From Streptomyces himalayensis subsp. himalayensis (GTDB lineage Bacteria > Actinomycetota > Actinomycetes > Streptomycetales > Streptomycetaceae), in the NCBI RefSeq assembly GCF_013778455.1, contig NZ_JACEHE010000032.1, forward strand, positions 17,583-81,582: a stretch of DNA of 64,000 nucleotides, written 5' to 3'. The position numbers were made by a program, and so were the translations under genes. Under the pieces are notes generated by a model. It was not told the DNA's origin and made no database searches. It saw only the letters and a program-made list of their open reading frames with translations. This document shows, piece by piece, positions 17,494 through 26,235 of the stretch (the stretch's first letter is position 1; every line of letters begins with the position of its first letter).

Positions 17494-18252
17494 TCAGACT
17501 TCCGGGCGCAGCATCGGCGGATTCAGCAACGCCGCTCCACCCGCGCGGAACAACTGCGCTGGGCGGCCTCCCTGGCGGGTGGTGGTACCGCCGGTGGGGA
17601 CCAGGAAGCCTACGGTGCCGGTCACTTTGCGATGGAAGTTGCGAGGATCGAGGGCGACTCCCCACACCGCCTCGTACACCCGGCGCAGCTCGCCGACGGT
17701 GAACTCCGGCGGGCAGAAGGCGGTGGCCAGGGACGAGTACTCGATCTTCGAACGGGCACGCTCCACGCCGTCCGCCAGGATCTGTGCATGATCGAAGGCG
17801 AGCGGGGCCGCCTGCTCGCCCTCGCGGGCATACCCGCCCTGGTTGAGCAGCGCCTCGACGGGTGCCCACCGGGCACTGTACGCATCCCCACCGGCCCGGG
17901 GGGCGGGCAGGTCCGGGGCCAGCACAAGGTGGGCGACGCTGACCACACGCATCCGCGGATCACGCTTCGGATCACCGTAGGTGGCGAGCTGCTCGAGATG
18001 GGCGCCCTTGCCCTGCGCAGGGGCGGCAGGGTCATGTGCACACAGCCCGGTCTCCTCGGCGAGCTCCCGAGCCGCCGCTGCCGCGAGATCTTCGTCAGCC
18101 CTCACGAACCCACCGGGAAGCGCCCACCGCCCCTGGAACGGGGGCTCACCGCGCCGCACCACCAGTGCGCACAGCGAGTGACGGCGCACGGTCAGCACGA
18201 CCAGGTCGACAGTGACGGCGAAAGGCGGAAAGGCTGACGGGTCGTAGGGCAT
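17494..18252 (-). CDS. Nudix hydrolase with winged-helix domain (NrtR-like)
   Basis: 252 aa. The Nudix box is complete: GG-FVRAD-E, seven residues, then RELAEETGL, within residues 47-70. A C-terminal winged helix (FTVGELRRVYEAVWG, then RNFHRKVTGTVGFLVPTGG) is characteristic of NrtR-type regulators and related ADP-ribose-binding Nudix proteins. NrtR represses NAD biosynthesis genes and is released by ADP-ribose. The intact box suggests that this copy may still hydrolyse a nucleotide sugar such as ADP-ribose. No NAD genes are nearby, so the target is unknown. The gene appears leaderless. Confidence 0.87.
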   Translation of the reverse strand: MPYDPSAFPPFAVTVDLVVLTVRRHSLCALVVRRGEPPFQGRWALPGGFVRADEDLAAAAARELAEETGLCAHDPAAPAQGKGAHLEQLATYGDPKRDPRMRVVSVAHLVLAPDLPAPRAGGDAYSARWAPVEALLNQGGYAREGEQAAPLAFDHAQILADGVERARSKIEYSSLATAFCPPEFTVGELRRVYEAVWGVALDPRNFHRKVTGTVGFLVPTGGTTTRQGGRPAQLFRAGGAALLNPPMLRPEV

Positions 18253-18583
18253 GCCGCGATCATAGTCGTCTCCCTGACGATAAACACTCCTTTCGGTGGT
18301 GCTTCCAGGACTGATCCACAGCGCTCCGACGGCGTTCCATGGCCTGCTGTCCGTGCTGGTCCGGCGGGTCAGACCTCCGGCTGCGGTTCTCGGCTTCCTC
18401 CTCGATCATGGCCTGCCCGATCCTGCCGCCGCGTACGGCACGCGACCGCGATATCCACCTCGGTCGGCCCGATCTCACCCACGGGGCACCTCGGGAGGCA
18501 CATAGCGTCACGGTTTCGGGCGGGGCTTCGGGGTGGCGCCAGGCCTCGGCGGGACCGCGGTTCCCGTTCGGTCGCGTGCTCAT
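18253..18583. promoter_or_regulatory. Gap upstream of the Nudix gene, with its -10
   Basis: On the minus strand TATGAT (18259-18264) is a consensus -10 located 6 nt before the ATG at 18252, with GTGTTT 17 bp upstream as a weak -35. The message would start at or near the ATG. The remaining 300 bp up to the DUF4192 stop codon hold no recognisable gene or repeat. Confidence 0.5.
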
Positions 18584-20068
18584 TCATTGGTCGCTGCGCG
18601 CAGTGCGCCGGCCGATGCGCCGCTGGACAGGGGGTCGAGTGTTCCGGGTGCTCGGCTGGCCGGCTCGATTGCCCTTCGCCCGGGGGCTGCCCCCGCTTGC
18701 TCCAGGGCTGCCCCCACGTCCTGGCCTACGGCGCCGATGGTTCGGCCCCAAGGGCAGGGCGGGGAGGCTCAGGCCCGAGGTCTGCGCAGGGGGCGCCGGC
18801 CTCGGCGAGCGGGCGGGCGAGTCGGACGGGTCCTGCAAGTCGGACGGGTCCTGATCGGGTTGCAGGGCCGCCGCCTCCCGTTCGGCGCGCTCGCTGCGCA
18901 GACAACGGCGGATGGACTCCGGGTCCAGGCCTTCGTTGCAGGCCCGGTGCAGCAGGACGGCGAACGTATACCCCGGGTCTGCGCCCAGGGCCATGGCCAG
19001 CGCCTCTCGGGCTTCCAGCTCGTCCCCGAGCGACCAGGCGACCCAGCCTGCGAGCGTCAGCGGCGCCGCGGCATGCTCGCCGTAGGGACCGACGCAGCGG
19101 CGCGCCAGCGCCCTCCAGAGACGCAGAGCCGCGAGTGCCTCGTCGCCCTCCATCCACTCGGCTGCCTGATCACGCGTCGTCCGCTCCTGCAGTCCGAGGA
19201 TCAGTGCCGCCGCCTCGTCGTGTGCGATGAGTTCGTCGTCCCTGAGATCGGCTCGGTAGGGGCCTCCGACAGCCGGGGTGTCGGCGAGTCGGCCGATGAT
19301 CCGGCGGGCTAGATCAAGGGTCTCCGCCGCGACCTTCGGACCGTCCGCTTCGTCCAGGATCCGGGGGACGAGCGCCATGACAGCTGCATCGAGGGCTCGC
19401 TCCTGCTCCTCAGCTGTTGCTTGGGTCCCCCAGGGAACGAGCCTGGCCCTCAGCTCGCGAAGGGTGCCGCGCACCTGCATGCCCGCGTAGGTGGCGGCAG
19501 CCGCCAGGACCGAGGTGCCGGGAATACCGAGCGAGACGCCTTCCGGGGGACAGCAGCGCTCTCCGGGGCAGCAGTACGACCAGGAGCGGCCGCCGGAGAT
19601 GCACAGCGCCTCCACCACAGGGACATCGAGACCACCGCATGCCGTGCGCAGCAACTGCGCGAGCGGCCGCAGACGTTCCATGACCTGCTGTCCCGACTCG
19701 GCCCCCACGGGGTCCTGACAGAGGAAGGCGACCATGCCCTCGGGCCGGGCACCGCGCCGCTCGCTGCCCGTCACAAGGGACTGGGCCAACTGCTCGGCGA
19801 CGGCGGGCCAGTCCTCCTCGCGCTGAGGGATACCTAGTCGCGCACGAGCGCCGAAACGTCCGCGCCCGTTCCGGTCGTGCACCGTGACCAGCACGATGCT
19901 GTCCTCCGGCCGGTATCCGAGCAAGTAAGGCAGCGCATCGGCCAGTTCGGACGCGGTGCGCAGCGTGATCTGCTGGTCGGCGGCCAGATCTGCGGACTCG
20001 CCGTGTCCGACAGGAGTCGTGAGGTCGCCAGGTCCGGAGGACCCTGTGGAGTCGTTGTGATTCGTCAT
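18584..20068 (-). CDS. DUF4192 domain protein
   Basis: 494 aa from ATG 20068. The core (about 30-410) has the DUF4192 signatures LRTASELADALPYLLGY, PEDSIVLV and YCCPGERCCPPEG, the last being a compact Cys-rich patch. The last 85 residues are low-complexity Pro/Arg/Gly/Ser and may be disordered. The family is actinobacterial and of unknown function. It is transcribed divergently from the recQ-like helicase 132 bp away, a pairing that may share regulation. An N-terminal polar stretch of 30 residues shows no signal peptide. Confidence 0.82.
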   Translation of the reverse strand: MTNHNDSTGSSGPGDLTTPVGHGESADLAADQQITLRTASELADALPYLLGYRPEDSIVLVTVHDRNGRGRFGARARLGIPQREEDWPAVAEQLAQSLVTGSERRGARPEGMVAFLCQDPVGAESGQQVMERLRPLAQLLRTACGGLDVPVVEALCISGGRSWSYCCPGERCCPPEGVSLGIPGTSVLAAAATYAGMQVRGTLRELRARLVPWGTQATAEEQERALDAAVMALVPRILDEADGPKVAAETLDLARRIIGRLADTPAVGGPYRADLRDDELIAHDEAAALILGLQERTTRDQAAEWMEGDEALAALRLWRALARRCVGPYGEHAAAPLTLAGWVAWSLGDELEAREALAMALGADPGYTFAVLLHRACNEGLDPESIRRCLRSERAEREAAALQPDQDPSDLQDPSDSPARSPRPAPPAQTSGLSLPALPLGPNHRRRRPGRGGSPGASGGSPRAKGNRAGQPSTRNTRPPVQRRIGRRTARSDQ

Positions 20069-20200
20069 GCGCCGACTTTCCCGCGGATCTCAACGTTCCG
20101 GTTTCCCCTGTGGATAACTCCAGTCAGGAACACGACAGAAGTTGTCCACAGTCCAGCGGACCGTTCGCGCGATGTCCGACCCATCGGGTTGCATGGGGGC

Positions 20201-22363
20201 ATGAGCAACGAAGAACTGCGTACGGCGGCTGATGCCGTTCTCGCCCGTCTCGTCGGTGACCGGACGGGAGGCGCCCGGCTCCGCGAGGACCAGTGGCGGG
20301 CGATCGAGGCGCTCGTCGCCGACAAGCGCAGGGCTCTGGTCGTGCAGCGCACGGGCTGGGGCAAGTCCGCCGTGTACTTCGTCGCGACCGCGCTCCTGCG
20401 CGAGCGAGGCAGCGGCCCCACCGTCATCGTGTCCCCGCTGCTGGCGCTGATGCGCAACCAGGTCGAGGCAGCCGGGCGCGCAGGCATCCGCGCTCGCACC
20501 ATCAATTCGTCGAACACGGAGGAGTGGGACGTCATTCAGGCCGAGGTGGCCGCGGGCGAAGTCGACGTCCTCCTGGTGAGTCCGGAGCGCCTCAACAACC
20601 CCGATTTCCGCGATCATGTACTGCCCAAGCTGGCGGCGGCGACGGGCCTGCTGGTGGTCGATGAGGCGCACTGCATCTCCGACTGGGGCCACGACTTCCG
20701 GCCCGACTACCGACGGCTGCGCACCATGCTCAGCGATCTTCCGGCGGGAGTCCCCGTGCTGGCCACCACCGCGACGGCGAACGCGCGCGTGACGGCCGAT
20801 GTCGCCGAGCAGCTCGGCACCGGCGGCAGTGCGGACGCGCTGGTGCTTCGCGGACCGCTCGACCGGGAGAGCCTCAGCCTGAGCGTGCTCGGACTGCCCG
20901 ACGCCGCGCACCGCCTGGCCTGGCTCGCCGAGCATCTCAGCGAGCTGCCGGGCTCGGGGATCATCTACACGCTCACGGTCGCGGCCGCCGAGGAGGTCAC
21001 GGCCTTCCTGCGCCAGTGCGGTCACACGGTCGCTTCGTACACCGGGAAGACGGAGAACGCCGACCGACAGCAGGCCGAGGACGATCTTCTCGCCAACCGC
21101 GTGAAGGCACTGGTGGCCACGTCCGCGCTGGGCATGGGCTTCGACAAACCCGACCTCGGCTTCGTCGTCCACCTGGGTTCGCCCTCCTCCCCCATCGCCT
21201 ACTACCAGCAGGTCGGGCGCGCCGGCCGCGGCGTCGAGCATGCAGAGGTGCTGCTGCTTCCGGGCAAGGAGGACGAGGCCATCTGGAAGTACTTCGCGTC
21301 GATCGCGTTCCCGCCCGAGGAGCAGGTGCGGCGCACGCTCGACGCCCTGTCCCAGACGGACCGGCCGTTGTCGCTTCCCGCGCTCGAGCCTCTTGTGGAG
21401 CTGCGCCGCTCCCGGCTCGAAACGATGCTCAAGGTCCTCGATGTGGACGGTGCGGTGCGTCGGGTCAAGGGCGGCTGGATCTCCACGGGCGCGCCCTGGA
21501 CGTACGACGCCGAGCGCTATGCGTGGGTCGCCAAGCAGCGGGAAGCCGAGCAGCAGGCGATGCGCGAGTACGCCATGACGACCGGTTGCCGGATGGAGTT
21601 TCTGAGAAGGCAGCTGGACGACGAGGAAGCGGCTCGTTGCGGGCGTTGCGACATCTGTGCCGGAGCTCGGTTCAGCGATGCCGTGTCTCCGGCAGCGCTG
21701 GCCGCGGCGCGCGGTGAACTGGGGCGAGCGGGCGTCGAGGTGGAGCCCAGAAAGATGTGGCCGACCGGTCTTGAAGCGGTGGGCATCAGCCTCAAGGGAC
21801 GTATCCCCGCGAGTGAACAGGCCGCCGTCGGCCGGGCTCTGGGGCGGCTCTCGGACATCGGCTGGGGCAATCGGCTACGGCCCATGCTCGCTCCACGGGC
21901 TCAGGATGGGCCAGTGCCCGACGATGTGGCTAAGGCCGTGGTGGGCGTGCTGGCCGACTGGGCGAAGGGGCCCGGCGGTTGGGCGCCCAGTGCACCCGAC
22001 GCCCAGGCTCGTCCGGTCGGCGTCGTGACGATGGCGTCTCGCACGCGACCGCAGTTGATCCAGTCTCTTGCCCTACGGATCGCAGAGATCGGCCGCCTTC
22101 CCCTGCTGGGCTCCGTGGAGTACTCGCCCGGGGCCGAGGCCCTCCATGCGTCGCGCAGCAACAGCGCGCAGCGGCTCAAGGCTCTGAACGGTGCTCTCAC
22201 CGTGCCCCCTGAACTGGCTTCGACTCTCGCAGAGGCTCGCGGCCCTGTTCTGCTCATCGACGATGCGACAGAGACCGGTTGGACGCTGGCGACAGCCGCA
22301 CGACTCCTACGGCGGGCCGGGGCAGAAGCCGTTTTGCCGCTCGTCCTTGCCGTACAGGGATGA
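20201..22363 (+). CDS. RecQ-like ATP-dependent DNA helicase with ComF-like C-terminal domain
   Basis: 720 aa from ATG 20201; the earlier open frame runs through the divergent promoter region. Helicase motifs are in order: QRTGWGKS (I), TVIVSPLLALMRNQ (Ia), VVDEAHCISDWGHDF (II), ATTATAN (III), ATSALGMGFDKPDLGFVVH (V) and YQQVGRAGRG (VI). The four-Cys zinc site of RecQ appears as CRMEF...CGRCDIC. The final 100 residues resemble a ComF-like phosphoribosyltransferase: QRLKALNGAL followed by VLLIDDATETGWT, a PRPP-loop-like motif. RecQ enzymes unwind 3'-tailed DNA in repair. The role of the added domain is unknown. Confidence 0.92.
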   Translation: MSNEELRTAADAVLARLVGDRTGGARLREDQWRAIEALVADKRRALVVQRTGWGKSAVYFVATALLRERGSGPTVIVSPLLALMRNQVEAAGRAGIRARTINSSNTEEWDVIQAEVAAGEVDVLLVSPERLNNPDFRDHVLPKLAAATGLLVVDEAHCISDWGHDFRPDYRRLRTMLSDLPAGVPVLATTATANARVTADVAEQLGTGGSADALVLRGPLDRESLSLSVLGLPDAAHRLAWLAEHLSELPGSGIIYTLTVAAAEEVTAFLRQCGHTVASYTGKTENADRQQAEDDLLANRVKALVATSALGMGFDKPDLGFVVHLGSPSSPIAYYQQVGRAGRGVEHAEVLLLPGKEDEAIWKYFASIAFPPEEQVRRTLDALSQTDRPLSLPALEPLVELRRSRLETMLKVLDVDGAVRRVKGGWISTGAPWTYDAERYAWVAKQREAEQQAMREYAMTTGCRMEFLRRQLDDEEAARCGRCDICAGARFSDAVSPAALAAARGELGRAGVEVEPRKMWPTGLEAVGISLKGRIPASEQAAVGRALGRLSDIGWGNRLRPMLAPRAQDGPVPDDVAKAVVGVLADWAKGPGGWAPSAPDAQARPVGVVTMASRTRPQLIQSLALRIAEIGRLPLLGSVEYSPGAEALHASRSNSAQRLKALNGALTVPPELASTLAEARGPVLLIDDATETGWTLATAARLLRRAGAEAVLPLVLAVQG

Positions 22364-22583
22364 CGAGGGCATCGGTACGCAGCCCTGGCCAGGGATATAA
22401 GGAGCGAATCGTCCCATTTCGATCAGCGGTCTCAATTGCTCGTTGCCGCAAGGCACTGTGCCGGGAAGAATTGGACTCGCTCCCGCATGGCCCTCTTCGC
22501 TGTGAAAGGGCTTTCCGCGGTGCGCTCCCCCAAGCCCGATCCCCACCCCGCCCCCGCGTGGGCGCGTAGCCGAAGGGAGGACC

Positions 22584-23204
22584 GTGACCTTCGGATTCGC
22601 TCCGTCCACTTCCGCTGCGGCGTCTGCCGCGATGGCCGTCGACTCCGCCAGCCGACTTGCCCGGATGCTTGAGCCGGCCGAATGGGCATCTGCAGGCATA
22701 CCGCTGTTGCGCAATCCACGTGAGGTCGTCAACGGCCTGCATGTCCGGCACCGTCCGACACCCGCGACCGCTGTGGTGGCCGTACTGGATCCGGACGAGC
22801 GGCTCACGGCGAGCGCCTCCTTCAACCGGCGCTCATCCGCGACGGACGGCTGGGTGTTCCGCAATGCGCTGCTCTCACAGCTGCGCCGCGTCATCCCGCA
22901 TGATCTTCGCCGACGCACGCCCGTCCGCACCGCCGTGCTGCTCTACTGCCGCGAGGGCGATGCCCGTTGGACGGAGGAGGACGGGGCCTGGATGTGGGGG
23001 CTGCGCGACGCGTGCACGCTGCACGGGCTGCGGTGCGGCGCATACATCACATTGACGCATGACGGCTGGCAGGTGTTGGGCGAGGGTCGCGGCGGCCGTC
23101 GGCCCAACGCCACCTCGGCACCGACGGCGTTCGCCGAGGAGCCGCCGATACCGCGCATGGGCGGCGCGGCGTCCGATGTGCTCCGCCGGGCGGCAGCACG
23201 CTGA
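22584..23204 (+). CDS. Conserved hypothetical protein downstream of recQ-like gene
   Basis: 206 aa from GTG with GGGAGG 3 nt upstream. The central region reads TPATAVVAVLDPDERLTASASF, RNALLSQLRRVIPHDLRRRTPVRTAVLLY and WMWGLRDACTLHGLRCGAYITLT, which suggests a compact alpha/beta domain. No membrane segment or known motif is present. It lies 220 bp after the helicase on the same strand and may be cotranscribed. Such proteins seem confined to Streptomyces and relatives. The function is unknown. Confidence 0.72.
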   Translation: MTFGFAPSTSAAASAAMAVDSASRLARMLEPAEWASAGIPLLRNPREVVNGLHVRHRPTPATAVVAVLDPDERLTASASFNRRSSATDGWVFRNALLSQLRRVIPHDLRRRTPVRTAVLLYCREGDARWTEEDGAWMWGLRDACTLHGLRCGAYITLTHDGWQVLGEGRGGRRPNATSAPTAFAEEPPIPRMGGAASDVLRRAAAR

Positions 23205-23743
23205 AGCAGCACCGCAGTGAGGCCACTGTGACAGCCGCCATGTGCTGACCGGCAGGCAGCATCATCGTCGTCATCACCCGGGCCATACTGGCCCCGGAAG
23301 CAGCGAAGGCTGGAGAGGGCGGCCGCGGGAAACCGCCAATTCCCCACCGGCCACTGCCGCGAGTCGAGTCGCCCACTCTCCACACCATCACAGTGGGAGC
23401 CGGTGACATTGGACGCCGCTACGGCTGCTCAACGCCGAAGCCGGACGGAAACCGCGGAACTCGGTCGCCGACAACGGCGTCATCACGGTCACCGACAGCC
23501 GCCTCTGGGTCCCGCATCTCGACCCGCGCGGCCCACAGTGAGCGACCAGGATCCGGCGGTGAGTGAGCAGCGCCGCCGCCTCGGGTGCCACCCGTGCAAA
23601 GACATCCCTCGGGGGGCAACCTCGGGGCACCCCTCGGGAACACTCCGCGCAAACACACCCTCATGGGCATCGCACATGGGCATCGCACATGAGCGTCCCG
23701 CATGAGCATCCCGGCCGTGGCTCCAGCCGGACGGCGGGGCGGG
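23205..23743. repeat. Convergent gap with four 13-bp tandem repeats
   Basis: Four 13-bp units of the form CATGRGCRTCSCR lie head to tail at 23662-23674, 23675-23687, 23688-23700 and 23701-23713; the first two are identical. The rest of this 539-bp gap, between the 206-aa gene and the convergent 219-aa gene, holds no supported gene. A 40-codon open stretch at about 23411-23541 has no start codon. Confidence 0.6.
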
Positions 23744-24403
23744 TCAGACCCCGGCGCCCAGCACCGCGTTGATGCGCTGCGGGTCACCGCAGACAACAAG
23801 CAGGGCGCCGGCCCGGCCATGCGCCAGCGGTAGTGCAGCGGCCGCGGCCTCGTCGGAGCCTCCGTTGACCGCGACGACGACCACCGGGCGGGACGCGACG
23901 CGGCCGGCGGCCGAGGCCTCGGCGTAGAAGACGTCGTCACCCGCGTCGTGCTGAGCCCAGTACGCGGCCTCGCCGAAGGACAGCTCATGGGCCGCCCACG
24001 GGTGCGACTCACCCGTGGTGATCACCAGGATGTCCCCGGGCGGGCGCCCTGACTCGAGGAGCAGGTCGACGGCTTCCTCCGCAGCGTCCAGCGCGCCCTC
24101 GGCCGAGGCCGGGATCAGCTGAATCTGCGGCGACGCGGACGTCGGGGAAGGCGCAGGAGTGGAAGGAGAAGACGGCGATGACGCCGGGGCGGACGTCCCC
24201 GGCTTGGCAGCCGACGACTCGCGCGACGTGCGTTGCGCGGGCGGCATCGGCCGGACAGGGCCCGGGCGACCGGGGCGCGGTGCAGCCGCGGGGCGCGGGC
24301 CGGGTACGGGGCGGGGGGTCGGCGCGGTACGGCTGCTTGCCGAAGAGGCGCGGGGACCCTGGGCACTCTCGTGAATCTGAGGCTCCTCGGGAATGAGAGG
24401 CAT
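23744..24403 (-). CDS. Pro/Ser-rich conserved protein next to rnhB
   Basis: 219 aa from ATG 24403, where the coding pattern begins; no good Shine-Dalgarno sequence is visible. Residues 10-110 are low-complexity Pro/Ser/Ala/Arg and probably disordered. The C-terminal 110 residues form an alpha/beta domain: EEAVDLLLESGRPPGDILVITTGE, AAYWAQHDAGDDVFYA, RPVVVVAVNGG and ALLVVCGDPQRINAVL. That end recalls the RecA-like C-terminal part of UvrD/Rep helicases but lacks a Walker motif. It lies 68 bp after rnhB on the same strand, probably in one operon. The function is unknown. Confidence 0.72.
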   Translation of the reverse strand: MPLIPEEPQIHESAQGPRASSASSRTAPTPRPVPGPRPAAAPRPGRPGPVRPMPPAQRTSRESSAAKPGTSAPASSPSSPSTPAPSPTSASPQIQLIPASAEGALDAAEEAVDLLLESGRPPGDILVITTGESHPWAAHELSFGEAAYWAQHDAGDDVFYAEASAAGRVASRPVVVVAVNGGSDEAAAAALPLAHGRAGALLVVCGDPQRINAVLGAGV

Positions 24404-24471
24404 GGGCTGATGTTTATCAAACGCCGTTGCGGCTCGCGTCGGCGGGTGGCACATGGGTGCGAAGGGAATCG

Positions 24472-25173
24472 TCAGAAATCGAAGCCGAGCTGCCCCTCGA
24501 TCTCCGGAACGCTTCCTTCCACCCAGGTACGCGCCTTCTTGAGGTGCCGCCACCGGGGCAACGCATCAAGATACGCCCACGAAAGCCTGTGGTGGGGGGT
24601 GGGGCCCCATTCCTCCAGCGCGGCCCGGTGCACCGGGGACGGATAGCCGACGTTGGCCGCAAAATCGAAGTGTGCATGGTCGATGCCCAGTTCGGCCATC
24701 ATTTTGTCGCGCTGAACTTTGGCGATCACGGATGCGGCGGAGACGGCCACGCAGGACTGGTCGCCCTTGATCACCGTACGGACCCTCCAGGGAGCGCCCA
24801 GGTAGTCGTGTTTCCCGTCGAGAATGACCGCGTCGGGCCGGACCGGCAGCGCCTCGAGGGCGCGTCCTGCCGCCAGCCGCAGCGCTGCTGTCATCCCCAG
24901 GTCGTCGATCTCCTCCGGGGAGGCGTGACCGAGGGCGTGGGCCGTGACCCAGGAGACCAACTCCGTGGCGAGCTCGGTGCGTCGCTTGGGAGTGAGCAGC
25001 TTGGAGTCGGTCAGCCCTTCGGGTGGGCGACGCAGTCCGGTGATCGCCGCGCAGACGGTCACCGGGCCGGCCCACGCACCGCGCCCGACTTCGTCGACAC
25101 CGGCGATGATCTTCGCTCCGGTGGTGGCTCTCAGGGAGCGCTCGACACGGTGGGTGGGTGGTTCGTAGGGCAT
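24472..25173 (-). CDS. rnhB: Ribonuclease HII
   Basis: 233 aa from ATG 25173; a TTG three codons upstream is an alternative. The acidic active site is visible: GVDEVGRGAWAGPV (Asp-Glu pair), the third Asp in DAVILDGKHDYLG and the last in IDHAHFDF, plus the SAASVIAKVQRD helix. RNase HII cuts RNA in RNA-DNA hybrids and removes single ribonucleotides from DNA. The size is normal for actinobacteria. It heads a likely operon with the 219-aa gene. Upstream lies a repeat-rich intergenic region shared with a tetR gene on the same strand. Confidence 0.95.
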   Translation of the reverse strand: MPYEPPTHRVERSLRATTGAKIIAGVDEVGRGAWAGPVTVCAAITGLRRPPEGLTDSKLLTPKRRTELATELVSWVTAHALGHASPEEIDDLGMTAALRLAAGRALEALPVRPDAVILDGKHDYLGAPWRVRTVIKGDQSCVAVSAASVIAKVQRDKMMAELGIDHAHFDFAANVGYPSPVHRAALEEWGPTPHHRLSWAYLDALPRWRHLKKARTWVEGSVPEIEGQLGFDF

Positions 25174-25325
25174 GGCGCACAAAGCGTACGCCGCCCGGAG
25201 CCCCGCGCAACACCCAGGTCAGGGAAACGGAGCGACCCGCATACGTGACACACCGGCGAGGCCCCCGTGCTCCCCTGCACACAGGCGCACGCAGACAACC
25301 GCCACGACGCCGTCACCGCAGTCCG

Positions 25326-25463
25326 CTCGCCATGACACCGGCAGTGCACGCCCCGCATCACCCGCCGTCCGGGCGCCGCGCCACCGGCAGTCCGCGCCCC
25401 GCATCACCCGCCGTCCGCGCCCCGCATCACCCGCCGTCCGCGCCCCGCATCACCCGCCGTCCG
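25326..25463. repeat. 23-bp tandem repeat array at the end of tetR
   Basis: Identical units (CGCCCCGCATCACC followed by CGCCGTCCG) occupy 25349-25371, 25395-25417, 25418-25440 and 25441-25463. The unit between the first two (25372-25394) and the one before them (25326-25348) are diverged versions in the same 23-bp register. The last copy contains the tetR stop codon and its final three codons. Confidence 0.85.
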
Positions 25464-26085
25464 GACGCAGCAGCGGCATCATCACCCGGTCGATCATCTC
25501 CTCGATGTCACGCTCGCCCCATTCACTTCCGCACATCTTGGAGCGGTACATCATCATCGCCGGGATGACATCGCACACATAGTCGTCGACCGCTCCGGAA
25601 CGGACCTCTCCCCTCTCCACCCCGCGGCGCACCACCTCCTTGATAAGACCGACCGTCGGCTCGACAACGCCTTCCAGGATCACGCCATGAAACCGCTCAG
25701 CGGCAGCCCCATCGCATTCGTGAATGATCGAGCGAAGAGCGAATCCAGGTGGTGAGTACATCGCCTCACGCACCTCACGGCACAGCTCCAGCAGATCCTC
25801 ACGGACACTTCCGCGGTCCGGCGGGGCATCCAAGGTCGACAGTCCTGCCTGGAGTGCGTCCGCGACCAGATCCTCCTTGGACGGCCAGCGGCGATAGACA
25901 GCCGCCTTGCCTGTCTGCGCGGCCGCGGCGACGCCCTCCATCGTGAGCCCGTTCCAGCCGACCGTGCCGAGCTGATCCAGGGCGGCCTCGAGAATCGCCC
26001 GTTCCAGCACGGGCCCACGCCGACGCAGGGAGGTCGCCGGGGAGGCCGCCTGAGCGGGAGCGGCCGTCCAGCGCGAAGTAACCAT
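25450..26085 (-). CDS. TetR-family repressor of the adjacent exporter
   Basis: 211 aa from ATG 26085, which has GGAGAG 6 nt upstream. The N-terminal helix-turn-helix reads AILEAALDQLGTVGWNGLTMEGVAAAAQTGKAAVYRRWPSKEDLV across residues 30-75 and is typical of TetR. The C-terminal ligand domain has helices around ELCREVREAMYSPPGFALRSIIHE. It is divergent from a 14-helix exporter gene, and two palindromic sites lie in the shared 150-bp gap, so autorepression and exporter repression are expected. The ligand is unknown. The last codons lie in a repeat unit, so the C-terminus may vary between strains. Confidence 0.92.
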   Translation of the reverse strand: MVTSRWTAAPAQAASPATSLRRRGPVLERAILEAALDQLGTVGWNGLTMEGVAAAAQTGKAAVYRRWPSKEDLVADALQAGLSTLDAPPDRGSVREDLLELCREVREAMYSPPGFALRSIIHECDGAAAERFHGVILEGVVEPTVGLIKEVVRRGVERGEVRSGAVDDYVCDVIPAMMMYRSKMCGSEWGERDIEEMIDRVMMPLLRPDGG

Positions 26086-26146
26086 GTGCATCTCTCCGAT
26101 GTGCGGGTGCAGCAGCCTACGCAAACAGGCGCCTGGGCAGCATCTT

Positions 26147-26216
26147 CAGTGAACGGTTGCGTTCACTGTGGGGGACTCACTACCGTTGGCGCGACAGTGA
26201 ACGCCAGCGTTCACTA
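26147..26216. promoter_or_regulatory. Two matched TetR operators
   Basis: Site 1 (26147-26168) is CAGTGAACG-GTTG-CGTTCACTG, a perfect 9-bp inverted repeat. Site 2 (26195-26216) is CAGTGAACG-CCAG-CGTTCACTA with 8-bp perfect arms. Centres are 48 bp apart, close to the divergent tetR and exporter starts. Confidence 0.85.
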
Positions 26217-26235
26217 ACGTTCTTGTGGGGGATCC

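Noticed and set aside
23411..23541. Open stretch encoding NSVADNGVITVTDSRLWV
   Set aside because: It is only about 40 codons, has no start codon and matches no family known to me; it may be a gene fragment.
25326..25463. Possible CRISPR array
   Set aside because: The 23-bp repeats are directly adjacent without unique spacers, so this is a tandem repeat.
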